Shown piece by piece: positions 33,321 to 43,826 of a stretch of 64,000 nucleotides of DNA (position 1 is the stretch's first letter; each line of letters starts with the position of its first letter). This DNA comes from Streptomyces sp. T12 (GTDB taxonomy: Bacteria > Actinomycetota > Actinomycetes > Streptomycetales > Streptomycetaceae), in the NCBI RefSeq assembly GCF_028736035.1, contig NZ_CP117866.1, positions 6,448,001-6,512,000 on the forward strand, written 5' to 3'. The position numbers and the translations under genes are program-made. Below the pieces are notes generated by a model, which was not told the DNA's origin, ran no database searches, and worked only from the letters and a program-made list of their open reading frames with translations.

Positions 33321-35651
33321 TCACTCCGGTGCTGCCGACACCTCCGTGACGCACCGCAGCCTCCGGTCCGTCCCCGGCTCCCGCACCGGGCCGGTGAGTT
33401 TCAGCCGTGCCGTGTGCCGTACGTCCGCGCTGGAGGCGGCCAGCCGTAGCTCCAGCACACCCGGTTCGACCACCCGTCGGCCCGAGCGGTCCGTGAACGA
33501 GGACAGGTCGGTGTGGAACCGGAAGGTCACCCGGCTCGCCTCGCCCGCCGCCAACTCCACCCGCTGGTAGCCGATCAGCCGCACGTCCGGCCGGGTCACC
33601 GACGCCACCGGGTCGTGCAGGTACAGCTGGACCACCTCCGCGCCCGCGCGCTCGCCCGTGTTGCGGACCGTCACCGACACGTCGTACGACCCGTCCGTGC
33701 CGATCTCCGTCTCTGCCGAATCCACGGAATCCACGGACTCCCACGCGAACGACGTGTACGACCGCCCGTGCCCGAACGCGTACAGCGGTGTCGGATCCAG
33801 GTTGCTGACCTCGCCCGCCAGCCCCAGCGGCGGCTGGAGGTACGTCCACGGCTGGCCCCCGGGCACCCGCGGCACACTCACCGGCAGCCGTCCCGACGGG
33901 TTGACCCGCCCCGACAGCACTCCCGCCACCGCCGGGCCGCCCTCCTCGCCCGGGAAGAACGCCTGGACCACCGCCGCCAGCCGCCCGTCCCAGCGGCCCA
34001 GCGCGTACGGGCGGCCGGTGAGCAGGACCAGCACCACCGGGACGCCCGTGGCCACGAGCGCGTCCAGCAGATCTCCCTGCACACCCGGCAGCCGGAGGTC
34101 CGTCACATCGCAGCCCTCGCCCGAGGTGCCCCGCCCGAACAGCCCCGCCCGGTCGCCCAGCACCGCCAGGCACACGTCCGCCTCCGACGCCCGTGCCACC
34201 GCCTCCTCGAAGCCCGCCGGGTCGGGGTCCAGGACGCCGCAGCCCTGCGCGAACGTCACCTTGGCGTCGGGGAGTTCGGCGCGCAGGGCCTCCAGGACCG
34301 TCGGGATCTCGATGCCCATCGGCACCTCGGGGTGGTGCGTGAGGACGTGGGACGGGAAGGAGTAGCAGCCCAGCATCGCCAGGGCGTCCGCCGCGCGCGG
34401 GCCCACGACCGCGATACGGGCGTCCGGGGGGAGGGGGAGGACGCCGTCGGGGTTGTCCAGCAGGACCACCGACTCCTCGGCCACTCGGCGGGCCAACGCC
34501 CGGTTCGCGGGGGAGTCCAGGTCGATGCGTGCCGCGGCCGGCTCCGGCGTCCAGCCCTCGTCCAGGAGGCCCAGCTCGCACTTCTGGAGCAGGACCCGGC
34601 GGGCCGCGCGGTCCACCAGCTCCTGAGGGATCTCGCCCGACCGGACGGCCTCCACCAGCGGTTTCCCGTAGCACCTCACGGTCGGGAGTTCCACGTCGAT
34701 GCCGGCCGCCAGCGCCGCGTGCGCCGCCTCGGCCGGTGATCCCGCCACGCGGTGCAGGGTCTGAAGGAATCCGATGCCGAAGTAGTCGGCGACCACCGTG
34801 CCCGTGAAACCCCATTGCTCGCGGAGGAGTTCGGTCAGCAGCGCCGGGTCGGCGGAGGCCGGCACGCCGTCCGTCTCGTTGTACGCCGCCATCACCGAGC
34901 GCGCCCCGCCCTCGCGCAGCGCCATCTCGAACGGCGGCAGGGTGACGTCCGCGAACTCGCGGATGCCCGCCCGTACGGGCGCGAGGTTGCGGGCACCGGC
35001 CGAGGACGCGTACCCGGCGAAGTGCTTGAGCGTCGCGACGACGCCGGCCGACTCCAGGCCCCGGACGTACGCCGCGCCGACCGTGCCGACCAGATACGGG
35101 TCCTCGCCGACGGTCTCCTCGACCCGGCCCCAGCGCGGATCGCGTACGACGTCCAGGACCGGCGCCAGCCCCTGGTGGACGCCGACCGAGCGCAGGTCCT
35201 GGCCGATGCGCCGGGCCATCTCCTCGACGAGCGGGGGGTTGAAGGTGGCCCCCCACGCGAGCGGGACCGGGTAGGCCGTGGCCTGCCAGGCCGTGAAGCC
35301 CGCCAGGCACTCCTCGTGGGCGACCGCCGGGATGCCGAAGCGGCCGGCGGCGGCGATACGACGCTGGGCGCGGGCCAGTGCCTGCGCGCCCAGCGCCGGG
35401 TCCACGGGGGCGGTGCCGAAGGAGCGGGTGAGCTGGCCGAGACCGAGGGTGATCAGCTCGTCCCATTCCTCGTCGGAGGAGTCGGCGGTCATGTCGTGCT
35501 GATGCGGGGCGACTCCCTCGCCGTCCGAGGCGGCGCCCACCCACACGCCGTACAGCTGGGCGGTCTTCTCCTGAAGGGTCATCCGGGAGAGGAGGTCGTC
35601 GACGCGGGCGGCGGCGGGCAGGGCGGGGTCGCGCCAGGGGGCGGTGGTCAT
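33321..35651 (-). CDS. GH3 beta-glycosidase (beta-glucosidase / beta-xylosidase type)
   Basis: This 776-residue enzyme has the normal three-domain GH3 layout: an N-terminal barrel (RVDDLLSRMTLQEKTAQLYG, later RDPRWGRVEETVGEDPYL), the nucleophile Asp289 in TVVADYFGIGF, an alpha/beta sandwich domain (VVLDNPDGVLPL), and a C-terminal fibronectin-III-like domain (VTVRNTGERAGAEVVQLY). No signal peptide is present, so it acts inside the cell on imported oligosaccharides. ATG 35651 has aggag. It is divergent from the LacI regulator and near a xylanase gene, so xylo-oligosaccharides are the likely substrate. Confidence 0.92.
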   Translation of the reverse strand: MTTAPWRDPALPAAARVDDLLSRMTLQEKTAQLYGVWVGAASDGEGVAPHQHDMTADSSDEEWDELITLGLGQLTRSFGTAPVDPALGAQALARAQRRIAAAGRFGIPAVAHEECLAGFTAWQATAYPVPLAWGATFNPPLVEEMARRIGQDLRSVGVHQGLAPVLDVVRDPRWGRVEETVGEDPYLVGTVGAAYVRGLESAGVVATLKHFAGYASSAGARNLAPVRAGIREFADVTLPPFEMALREGGARSVMAAYNETDGVPASADPALLTELLREQWGFTGTVVADYFGIGFLQTLHRVAGSPAEAAHAALAAGIDVELPTVRCYGKPLVEAVRSGEIPQELVDRAARRVLLQKCELGLLDEGWTPEPAAARIDLDSPANRALARRVAEESVVLLDNPDGVLPLPPDARIAVVGPRAADALAMLGCYSFPSHVLTHHPEVPMGIEIPTVLEALRAELPDAKVTFAQGCGVLDPDPAGFEEAVARASEADVCLAVLGDRAGLFGRGTSGEGCDVTDLRLPGVQGDLLDALVATGVPVVLVLLTGRPYALGRWDGRLAAVVQAFFPGEEGGPAVAGVLSGRVNPSGRLPVSVPRVPGGQPWTYLQPPLGLAGEVSNLDPTPLYAFGHGRSYTSFAWESVDSVDSAETEIGTDGSYDVSVTVRNTGERAGAEVVQLYLHDPVASVTRPDVRLIGYQRVELAAGEASRVTFRFHTDLSSFTDRSGRRVVEPGVLELRLAASSADVRHTARLKLTGPVREPGTDRRLRCVTEVSAAPE

Positions 35652-35681
35652 GAAACTCCTGTCGGGGCGATGGCCCACTCG

Positions 35682-35713
35682 CGAATGTTTCGTTGTTCAC
35701 CTCGAATGTTCCG
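35682..35713. promoter_or_regulatory. two operator-like repeats between the GH3 and LacI genes
   Basis: cgaatgtttcg (35682-35692) and cgaatgttccg (35703-35713) are direct copies 21 bp apart, two DNA turns. The first fits CGAA-NNN-TTCG exactly; the second matches the left arm and three of four bases of the right arm. The same CGAA-NNN-TTCG pattern occurs before the xylanase gene. They are suited to bind a LacI dimer pair controlling both divergent genes. Confidence 0.55.
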
Positions 35714-35773
35714 GGAACCTAGGCGCGGTGAGAAGGGTTCGTCAAGAGGTCGCGCAGGGATACGATCGCCGCC

Positions 35774-36880
35774 ATGACTGCCCGTGAGCCCGCTGAAAGC
35801 CGGACATCGCCGGGGGAAACCCGGACGACACAGAGTGAAACCCGGACGACATCGCCGTCGGCCGGGCGGTCCACGCAGACCGCCACACTCGCCGAGATCG
35901 CCCGCGAGGCCGGCGTGTCCGCACCGACTGTTTCGAAGGTCCTCAACGGCCGGGCCGACGTCGCCCCGGCCACCCGCAGCCGCGTCGAGGAACTCCTGCG
36001 CGCCCACGGCTACCGGCGCCGCCGCGCCGAGGCCAGCCGCTCGCCCCTGATCGACCTGGTCTTCCACGAGCTGGAGAGCGCGTGGGCGATGGAGGTCATC
36101 CGGGGCGTGGAGAACGTCGCCCGGGATGCCGGCCTGAGCGTCGTGCTGAGCGAGAGCGCCGGTCGGCTGACTCCGGGCCGGACCTGGGCCGACCAGGTCG
36201 CCGCCCGGCGCCCGCACGGCGTGATCCTGGTGCTGTCCGGCCTCGACGAGTCCCAGCGCGCGCTGCTGACCAGCCGGTCGATCCCGTTCGTGGTGATGGA
36301 CCCGGCGGGCGACCCGGGTGCCGACGTGCCGTCCATCGGGGCGACCAACTGGCAGGGCGGGCTCGCCGCCACCCGGCACCTGGTCGAGCTGGGGCACCGC
36401 AGGATCGGCGCGATCACCGGGCCCTCCCGGATGATGTGCAGCCGCGCCCGCGTCGACGGCTACCGTGCCGCCCTGGAGACGGCCGGGCTCCCGGTCGACC
36501 AGGACCTGATCCGGCCCGGCGACTTCCACCACGAGACCGGCTACCGGCAGGGCCTGGAACTGCTGCGCCGCCCGGACCGGCCGACCGCCGTCTTCGCCGG
36601 CAACGACCTGCAGGCGCTCGGGCTGTACGAGGCCGCGCGCGAGCTGGGGCTGCGGATCCCGGAGGACCTGAGCGTGGTCGGCTTCGACGATCTGCCGATC
36701 GCGCGCTGGGTGGGGCCGCCGCTGACGACCGTAAAACAGCCGCTGACGGAGATGGCGGAGGCGGCGGCGAAGCTGGTCCTCGACCTCGCGCGGGAGGAGG
36801 GGACACCGGCGGCGACGCGGGTGGAGCTGGCGACCAGCCTGGTGGTGCGCAGCAGCACGGGGGAGCCTCCGGCGGTTTAG
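35774..36880 (+). CDS. LacI-family transcriptional regulator of glycan use
   Basis: This is a 368-residue protein. The HTH (TLAEIAREAGVSAPTVSKVLNGRADVAPATRSRVE) starts near residue 37, followed by the sugar-binding core (HELESAWAMEVIRGVENVARDAGLSVVLSE, later VVGFDDLPIARWVGPPLTTVKQ). An unusual about 36-residue Ser/Thr/Arg/Glu leader precedes the HTH and is made of three 7-residue repeats. ATG 35774 is the start. Its location between the GH3 and xylanase genes and shared operator-like sites suggest it represses both until a xylan-derived sugar binds. Confidence 0.92.
   Translation: MTAREPAESRTSPGETRTTQSETRTTSPSAGRSTQTATLAEIAREAGVSAPTVSKVLNGRADVAPATRSRVEELLRAHGYRRRRAEASRSPLIDLVFHELESAWAMEVIRGVENVARDAGLSVVLSESAGRLTPGRTWADQVAARRPHGVILVLSGLDESQRALLTSRSIPFVVMDPAGDPGADVPSIGATNWQGGLAATRHLVELGHRRIGAITGPSRMMCSRARVDGYRAALETAGLPVDQDLIRPGDFHHETGYRQGLELLRRPDRPTAVFAGNDLQALGLYEAARELGLRIPEDLSVVGFDDLPIARWVGPPLTTVKQPLTEMAEAAAKLVLDLAREEGTPAATRVELATSLVVRSSTGEPPAV
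35795..35857 (+). repeat. three 21-bp tandem repeats in the LacI N-terminal leader
   Basis: Copies start at 35795, 35816 and 35837 and encode ESRTSPG, ETRTTQS and ETRTTSP. The last two are identical over their first 14 bases. The leader lies before the DNA-binding domain. Confidence 0.8.
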
Positions 36881-36902
36881 CGGGGAGAGGCCTGTTGCTG
36901 TA

Positions 36903-38340
<1,438 letters not shown>

Positions 38341-38437
38341 GCGCGGGGTTCGGATCGGGCCGGGAAGTATGAGATTTCCCGAAGAAAACCCGGTCTGACG
38401 TTCCTGCCCGTAATAATTCGGACTTACGTTCCTCTCC

Positions 38438-39487
38438 GTGACTGGGCGAGACGAGAACGGGGACGACGGCAGACGAAGGGGCCGGCGGTCGAGAGCGCTG
38501 AAGACCGTCGGCCTCCTCCTCGCGGGCGCCCTGGTGCTGGGCGTGGGGGCCGCCGGCTGGGCCTTCTGGCACCTGAACGCCAACATCAAGAGCGTCGACA
38601 TCAACAACGCGCTCGGCGACGACCGCCCCGCGAAGGCGGTCACCCCACCGTCGCCGTCGGCCTCCGCGTCCCCCCTGCCCACGGGGTCCCTGAACATCCT
38701 GGTCCTGGGCTCGGACTCGCGCAGCGGCGAGGAGAACCAGGAACTCGGCGGGGGCAGCAGCACCGGAGCCCGCTCGGACACCGCGATGGTGGTGCACATC
38801 GACGGGGGCCGTACGAAGGCGACGGTCGTCAGCATCCCGCGCGACACCCTGGTCACGCGTCCGTCCTGCCCGCTGTCATCGGGGGGTTCGACGGAGGTGG
38901 CGTACCAGACCATGTTCAACAGCGCGTACGCGATCGGCGGCCCCGTATGCGCGGTCAAGACGGTCGAGTCGATCACCGGCGTCCGCATGGACCACTTCAT
39001 CGAGATCGACTTCTCGGGCTTCGCGAAGCTGGTGGACGCGCTGGGCGGCGTGACGGTCACGACGGACGAGGACATCGACGACCAGGACAGCCACCTGACG
39101 TTGGAAGCGGGCACCCACCACCTCGACGGCAAGACGGCCCTCGCCCTGGCGCGCACCCGACACGGCCTGGGCGACGGCAGCGACCTCGGCCGCATAGGCC
39201 TGCAGCAGAAGCTGGTGAAGGCGCTGCTGGAGCAGATCTCCTCGACCGACCTCCTCACCGACCCCACCAAGCTCTACAAGGTCGCCGGCGCGGTGACGGG
39301 CAGCCTGACGACCGACACCGGCCTGGACTCCCTGAGCGAGCTGATGTCCCTCGGCGAGAGCCTGAAGGGCTTGTCGGCGGGCGAGGTGAAGACGGTGACG
39401 ATGCCGGTGGTCACGGCGGCATCGGACGCGAACCGGGTGGTGGCGGACGAGCCGGAGGCGAGCGAGCTGTGGGAGTCGTTGCAGTAG
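38438..39487 (+). CDS. LytR-CpsA-Psr (LCP) family glycopolymer ligase
   Basis: This is a 349-residue protein. A short basic leader (RRRGRRSRALKTVG) and one membrane helix (about 25-45) precede a Ser/Pro linker and the LCP domain: LNILVLGSDSRSG, SDTAMVVHIDGGRTKATVVSIPRDTLV, MDHFIEIDFSGFAKLVDALGGV and ALALARTRHGLGDGSDLGRIGLQQ. The Asp/Arg residues bind the polyprenyl pyrophosphate of the glycan donor. LCP enzymes attach wall teichoic acid-like polymers or capsule to peptidoglycan. The start is GTG 38438. Cys pairs may form at SCPLS and VCAVKT. Confidence 0.9.
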   Translation: MTGRDENGDDGRRRGRRSRALKTVGLLLAGALVLGVGAAGWAFWHLNANIKSVDINNALGDDRPAKAVTPPSPSASASPLPTGSLNILVLGSDSRSGEENQELGGGSSTGARSDTAMVVHIDGGRTKATVVSIPRDTLVTRPSCPLSSGGSTEVAYQTMFNSAYAIGGPVCAVKTVESITGVRMDHFIEIDFSGFAKLVDALGGVTVTTDEDIDDQDSHLTLEAGTHHLDGKTALALARTRHGLGDGSDLGRIGLQQKLVKALLEQISSTDLLTDPTKLYKVAGAVTGSLTTDTGLDSLSELMSLGESLKGLSAGEVKTVTMPVVTAASDANRVVADEPEASELWESLQ

Positions 39488-39570
39488 GAGTGCACGGGTT
39501 GCCGGGGCTGCCGGGGGCCCCGTGCGCCCGAGATGACTCCGTGCGCTCACAGTGAGCCCTCCTTCCTCGC

Positions 39571-42500
39571 GTGAGCGGAGGGACGCGGAGAGTTGCGTAC
39601 GCCCATAATCGAGCTGTGCTTCGGGGGCCGTTGATACGGGCGCGTGCGCGTCGGCGCCTCCTCCGCCACGCCCTCTTCGCCGGCGTCGGAGCGGGGTCGA
39701 CCGGTCTCGCCGGGTGGATGGTGGTGGGCGGGAAGGCCGATCACCTGGCCACGGTGGCAGGGTTCTTCGTGGGCATCGCCTCGCTGCTGCTGGCCCTCGC
39801 GGACTTCTTCCGCCAGGAGCCGGCGGCGCCCGATCCGGTGGAGTACGCGGACGACCTCGCCAGGACGCTCAGGGCGCAGTGGCTGGACGAAGCGGAGGCC
39901 AGGCGACTGCGCGACCCCCGGGTACTGCCGCTCGCCTGGACGACGACGGACCGGGAGGTCGCCGACGAGCTGGGCACGGGTGCCCCCGGGCCGACGGGCG
40001 GCCGGGTGGTGCGGGTCCGTCTCGACGGCCGCCTCGCCGGGCGATTCGAGCACGTCACCGCCCAACTCGCCGAAGGATACGGCCAGTTGGCGCAGGGCAG
40101 ACTGGTCGTCATCGGTGAGCCCGGAGCGGGCAAGACCGTGCTCGCGATGCTGCTGACGCTGGGCCTCCTGCAAGCCCGCGCGCCTGGCACACCCGTCCCC
40201 GTGCTGCTCCCGGTCTCCTCCTGGGACCCCCTGCGGGAGCGCCTGGACGACTGGATCGTGCGCTCCCTCGCCGTCCCGTACTACAGCGGCCGTCAGGAGA
40301 TCCCGCGCACCCTCCTGGCCCACGGCCTGCTGCTCCCCGTACTCGACGGGCTCGACGAGATCCCCGAGTCCGCGCGGCGCGGCGCGATCCGTGGCATCAA
40401 CCACGCCATCGGCGGTGAGCGGCCCGTCGTCGTCACCTGCCGCGCCGTGGAATACGAGGAACTCATCCGCGGCGGCGCTCCCAGGCTGCGCCGGGCGCCG
40501 GTGGTGGAAGTACTGCCGGTACCGCCCGCGGACGTCATCTCGTATCTGCGGGACACACAGTGGCCGGAAGGGGTGGTGTGGGACGGGGTTTTCGCCCGCC
40601 TGCACGCCGAGCCGGACGGCCCGCTGGCGGAGGCTCTGGCCACACCGCTGATGGTGACGACGGCCCGCCTCGTGTACCAGCGTGGTGGCACGGACGGCGG
40701 GGATCCGGCTGAGCTCCTCGACCGAGGCCGGTTCGACTGCCGGTACGCGGTCGAGGACCACCTCACCCACCAGGTGGTGGACGCGGCGTACGCCCCGGAC
40801 CCGAGGCTGCCCGAGGGTGCGGCGGTACGGCGGCGCTGGCGACCCGAACAGGCGCGGCGCTGGCTGACCTTCCTCGCCGGCTATCTCCATGACCACCGGG
40901 AACGTGATCTGGCCTGGTGGATGATGGGTGGGCGGCTCCTGCCGACCTGGGTCGGACCGGTCACCGGTCTCCTGCTGGGGCTCGTACTCGCCTTCGGGGC
41001 CTCGGTGTGGGTCGCCGCGACGGAGGGGTTCGACGGTTCCCAGGCGTTCAGTGACGTGGCCGGCCTGACACTGGCGGTCGGCGCGGGCTTCGCGCTGTTC
41101 GGTTCCATCGTCTGGTACATGGTGGGAGATCCGCTGCCCGGGCGCCTGTCCTGGTCGCTGCGCGGCTCGGCGGGGCGGCTGCGACGAGGGTTCCGCAACG
41201 GTGTCGTGCTGTGCCTGGCCTTCATCGGCCCGGTGGCCACGGCCATCACCCTCGTCACCATCCTCGGTACCACGCTGGGGCCGGGGACACTGCAGAGCGC
41301 CGAGGCGGTCGCCATATTGGTCATGGTCTGCCTCGCACTGAGTGTCGTCATGGGGCTCTCTCTCGCCGCGCACAACTGGCTGAACGCGCCGCCGTCCAGG
41401 GCCACCCAGGTGAGCCCCGCGAAATCCCTGGCGCAGGACCGGCGTTCGGCGCTGGCCGGAGCGCTGGTGGCCGGCCTGGTCATGGGCGCGACGGCGCTGC
41501 CCGGGTTTCAAGTGGGGCTGCTCGGCGGCGGCCTGGTGTTCCGCTGGGTCAACGGCTGGCCGGGCTGGCCGAGAGACGGTGAGGCCCAGGAATTCGCCGC
41601 GGCCGACTGGCGGCGGTCGGGTCAGCAGTACGCCCTGGAGACGTTCGGCTTCGGTGTGCCGTACCTGTTGCCCGCGACGCTCTTCGCCCTCCTCGTCCTG
41701 CTGTCCCGCGCATGGCCCCGCTTCCTCCTGACCCGGATCTGGCTCGCGGCCAGCGGCAGGCTGCCATGGCGGCTGATGGCCTTCCTCGCGGACGCCCGGC
41801 GCCGGGAGATCCTCCGGCAGTCGGGCGGCGCCTACCAGTTCCGCCACATCCGCCTCCAGGAGGCACTCGCGGGCCGACCGACGTACGAGGAACCCCGGCC
41901 GACGTCGCCACGTCGGCCGGAGCCGGCGGTCGTACGGCGTCGCGTGGTGCTGGCGGCGGGGGCGGCGGCCGCGGTTGCCGGGACGGGGGCGGTGGTCCGG
42001 CATCACCGGGACGAGAGCGTGGTGACGTTTTCGGGGCCTGCGGAGGCCTATGTGGCCGCGGTGGTGTTCCGGCCGAGGACGAGCGAGGTGTTCTGGGGGG
42101 ACTTGGACGGCAGCGTCTGGTGGGGCAGCCGGCTCGGGGGACAGCACTTGCTGCTCGAACCGCCGCCCCCGGTTCGGGACAGCGACGAGTACTTCATGGA
42201 CCAGGGCAGCGAATCCATGGCCTTCCATCCAGTCGGCGGATTCCTCGCCGTCAGGAGCCCGAAGGGGCTGCGGGTCTGGGACGTGCGAGGACGATCACCG
42301 CGGCTGTCGCACGCCGAGGCCTTGGTCTACTCGCCCTTTTCTCTCGTGTTCAGCCGGAACGGGGACTACCTTGCCGGTCCCGTTTTCCGCGACGAGGACG
42401 ACTCCGAGGTCAGGTTCTTCCTGAGACGCGTCGACGCCGAAGGCCGGCTTGAGCGGACCGAGCACCGGAAGGACTGGGAACGGATGCCGGCCCGAGCCGC

Positions 42501-42996
42501 CGCCTTCCTCTCCGGGGGCGACTTGGCCGTCCTCGACTGGGAACGCGTCAGGGGGCACCCGGTTCCAGGATTCTCGGAGGCCCGGAACCTCTTCCAACCT
42601 GCTGGGAAGGGGCTCGAAAACACGGACGCCGCCATGATCGCCAACCTTCAGGGTGACTGCCTGCTGGTGTGGAGTGAGCGGGGCGGCGAGCTGCGGCGGC
42701 TCGGAGCCGAGGGACGGTGGGCGCCCCTCGCGATGTTCCCCGGCATGCACAGCGCCGCGCTCCATCCGACGGCATCCGTGCTCGCCTACGGTCCGCTGGT
42801 GGAGGACACCCTCAGTGCGGGGGCCGACGGGACGGTCGAGCTGTGGTCGATCTCGGCGAGACCGGCGCGACTGAAAACCCTCCACGGACACATGGCCGCG
42901 GTCACCTCCATGGACTTCAGCTCGGACGGCCGCTGGTTGGCCACCGGCAGTGCTGACGGGACCGTTCGCGTGTGGGATGTCAGTGACCTGTCGTGA
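39571..42996 (+). CDS. membrane-embedded NACHT NTPase with C-terminal beta-propeller
   Basis: The protein has 1141 residues from GTG 39571, or 1126 from GTG 39616 (MLRGPLIRARARRR), where a CATAAT at 39604-39609 would give a leaderless start. Two N-terminal helices lead to a NACHT NTPase: Walker A IGEPGAGKTVLAMLL (G182) and Walker B PVLDGLDEIP (D259), then CRAVEYEEL and a winged-helix-like region. About six helices follow (residues about 470-720), a short FRHIRLQEALAG segment, one more helix (RRRVVLAAGAAAAVAGTGAVV), and WD40-like repeats to the end (LATGSADGTVRVWDVS). Bacterial NACHT proteins include phage-defence and signalling STAND NTPases. Its function here is inferred only. Confidence 0.75.
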   Translation: MSGGTRRVAYAHNRAVLRGPLIRARARRRLLRHALFAGVGAGSTGLAGWMVVGGKADHLATVAGFFVGIASLLLALADFFRQEPAAPDPVEYADDLARTLRAQWLDEAEARRLRDPRVLPLAWTTTDREVADELGTGAPGPTGGRVVRVRLDGRLAGRFEHVTAQLAEGYGQLAQGRLVVIGEPGAGKTVLAMLLTLGLLQARAPGTPVPVLLPVSSWDPLRERLDDWIVRSLAVPYYSGRQEIPRTLLAHGLLLPVLDGLDEIPESARRGAIRGINHAIGGERPVVVTCRAVEYEELIRGGAPRLRRAPVVEVLPVPPADVISYLRDTQWPEGVVWDGVFARLHAEPDGPLAEALATPLMVTTARLVYQRGGTDGGDPAELLDRGRFDCRYAVEDHLTHQVVDAAYAPDPRLPEGAAVRRRWRPEQARRWLTFLAGYLHDHRERDLAWWMMGGRLLPTWVGPVTGLLLGLVLAFGASVWVAATEGFDGSQAFSDVAGLTLAVGAGFALFGSIVWYMVGDPLPGRLSWSLRGSAGRLRRGFRNGVVLCLAFIGPVATAITLVTILGTTLGPGTLQSAEAVAILVMVCLALSVVMGLSLAAHNWLNAPPSRATQVSPAKSLAQDRRSALAGALVAGLVMGATALPGFQVGLLGGGLVFRWVNGWPGWPRDGEAQEFAAADWRRSGQQYALETFGFGVPYLLPATLFALLVLLSRAWPRFLLTRIWLAASGRLPWRLMAFLADARRREILRQSGGAYQFRHIRLQEALAGRPTYEEPRPTSPRRPEPAVVRRRVVLAAGAAAAVAGTGAVVRHHRDESVVTFSGPAEAYVAAVVFRPRTSEVFWGDLDGSVWWGSRLGGQHLLLEPPPPVRDSDEYFMDQGSESMAFHPVGGFLAVRSPKGLRVWDVRGRSPRLSHAEALVYSPFSLVFSRNGDYLAGPVFRDEDDSEVRFFLRRVDAEGRLERTEHRKDWERMPARAAAFLSGGDLAVLDWERVRGHPVPGFSEARNLFQPAGKGLENTDAAMIANLQGDCLLVWSERGGELRRLGAEGRWAPLAMFPGMHSAALHPTASVLAYGPLVEDTLSAGADGTVELWSISARPARLKTLHGHMAAVTSMDFSSDGRWLATGSADGTVRVWDVSDLS

Positions 42997-43073
42997 CTTC
43001 GACGTGGCGGGGAGCGGCGGGGAGCGGCTGGGCGCGACTGGAGCGAACGGGAGTTCATGGGCTGTGAGGCGGG

Positions 43074-43757
43074 TCAGCGCCCCTTCCGCAGCAGCCCGTC
43101 CACTACCGCCTCCAACTGCTCGGCGATGTCGTAACGCCCCTTGATCTCCTCCCAGTTCGCCGCCAACGCGGTCATGCGCGGCAGCGCCACCGCGTCCTCC
43201 TCCGTGAGGAGAGCCGGGAAGAACGGCCGGCGTTCGGGGTCGGCGGAGCGGCGGGCGTCGGCTCGCTGGAAGACCAGGGCGCCGTAGACGACGTACCAGA
43301 TGGTGCGGTAGGCGTGCAGGGCCTGGGTGGGAGTCAGGCCGCAGGACATGGCCGAGGCGATGATCTCCTCAGGCATCCACAGCGCGTCCTTGTCGGTGAG
43401 GTCGCCGAGGCTCAGTACGTCGATGACCCAGACCACCTCGCTGAGGATCGCGTGCATGTGGACGGCGGTCGTGAGGATGCGCTCGCGGGGGTCGGCGGGC
43501 AGCGGCGGGCGCGGGAACGCCGCCGCCATGCCCCGCAGGGTGAGCAGGAGCAGCTCGTCCTTGTCGCGTACGTGGTTGTAGAGCGCCATCGGTGTGGCGC
43601 CGACCTCCTTCGCCACCCGGCGCATGCTGACCGCCTCGACGCCCTCCTCCTGGATGATCCGCCGGGCCGCGTCGACTATCTGCTCCGCCGCGATGCGGGG
43701 CGGGCGGCCGCGCTTACGACTCTCCGAGTTCGCTGTCTGTGGTGCCACGGGAGGCAT
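43074..43757 (-). CDS. TetR-family repressor
   Basis: This is a 227-residue protein. The HTH (ILIDAA-like start: AEQIVDAARRIIQEEGVEAVSMRRVAKEVGATPMALYNHVRDKDELL) occupies residues about 24-70. The C-terminal effector domain is of the TetR_C type with many aliphatic residues. It is divergent from the MFS exporter, sharing a 69-bp gap with an AT-rich palindrome, the standard arrangement for a drug-responsive repressor and its pump. Confidence 0.9.
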   Translation of the reverse strand: MPPVAPQTANSESRKRGRPPRIAAEQIVDAARRIIQEEGVEAVSMRRVAKEVGATPMALYNHVRDKDELLLLTLRGMAAAFPRPPLPADPRERILTTAVHMHAILSEVVWVIDVLSLGDLTDKDALWMPEEIIASAMSCGLTPTQALHAYRTIWYVVYGALVFQRADARRSADPERRPFFPALLTEEDAVALPRMTALAANWEEIKGRYDIAEQLEAVVDGLLRKGR

Positions 43758-43792
43758 TGTCTCGTGGTCATGTCGGTCGGGTCGGGCCCTGG

Positions 43793-43816
43793 TTATTTTA
43801 TGTACGCGTATATTAA
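43793..43816. promoter_or_regulatory. AT-rich operator/promoter between tetR and the MFS gene
   Basis: The segment ttatttta-tgtacgcgta-tattaat centres on the perfect 8-bp palindrome tacgcgta (43803-43810) with partly symmetric flanks. It ends 10 bp before the MFS ATG, so TetR binding would block transcription or initiation. Confidence 0.5.
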
Positions 43817-43826
43817 TCTGCTTGGC

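Noticed and set aside
33292..35700. An 802-residue minus-strand frame beside the GH3 frame
   Set aside because: It is the GH3 gene read one phase off; codon bias and motifs fit the GH3 frame only.
39547..42228. An 893-residue minus-strand frame under the membrane NACHT gene
   Set aside because: Composition is Arg/His/Pro/Gln-rich and no domain is visible. The plus-strand frame has clear NACHT motifs.
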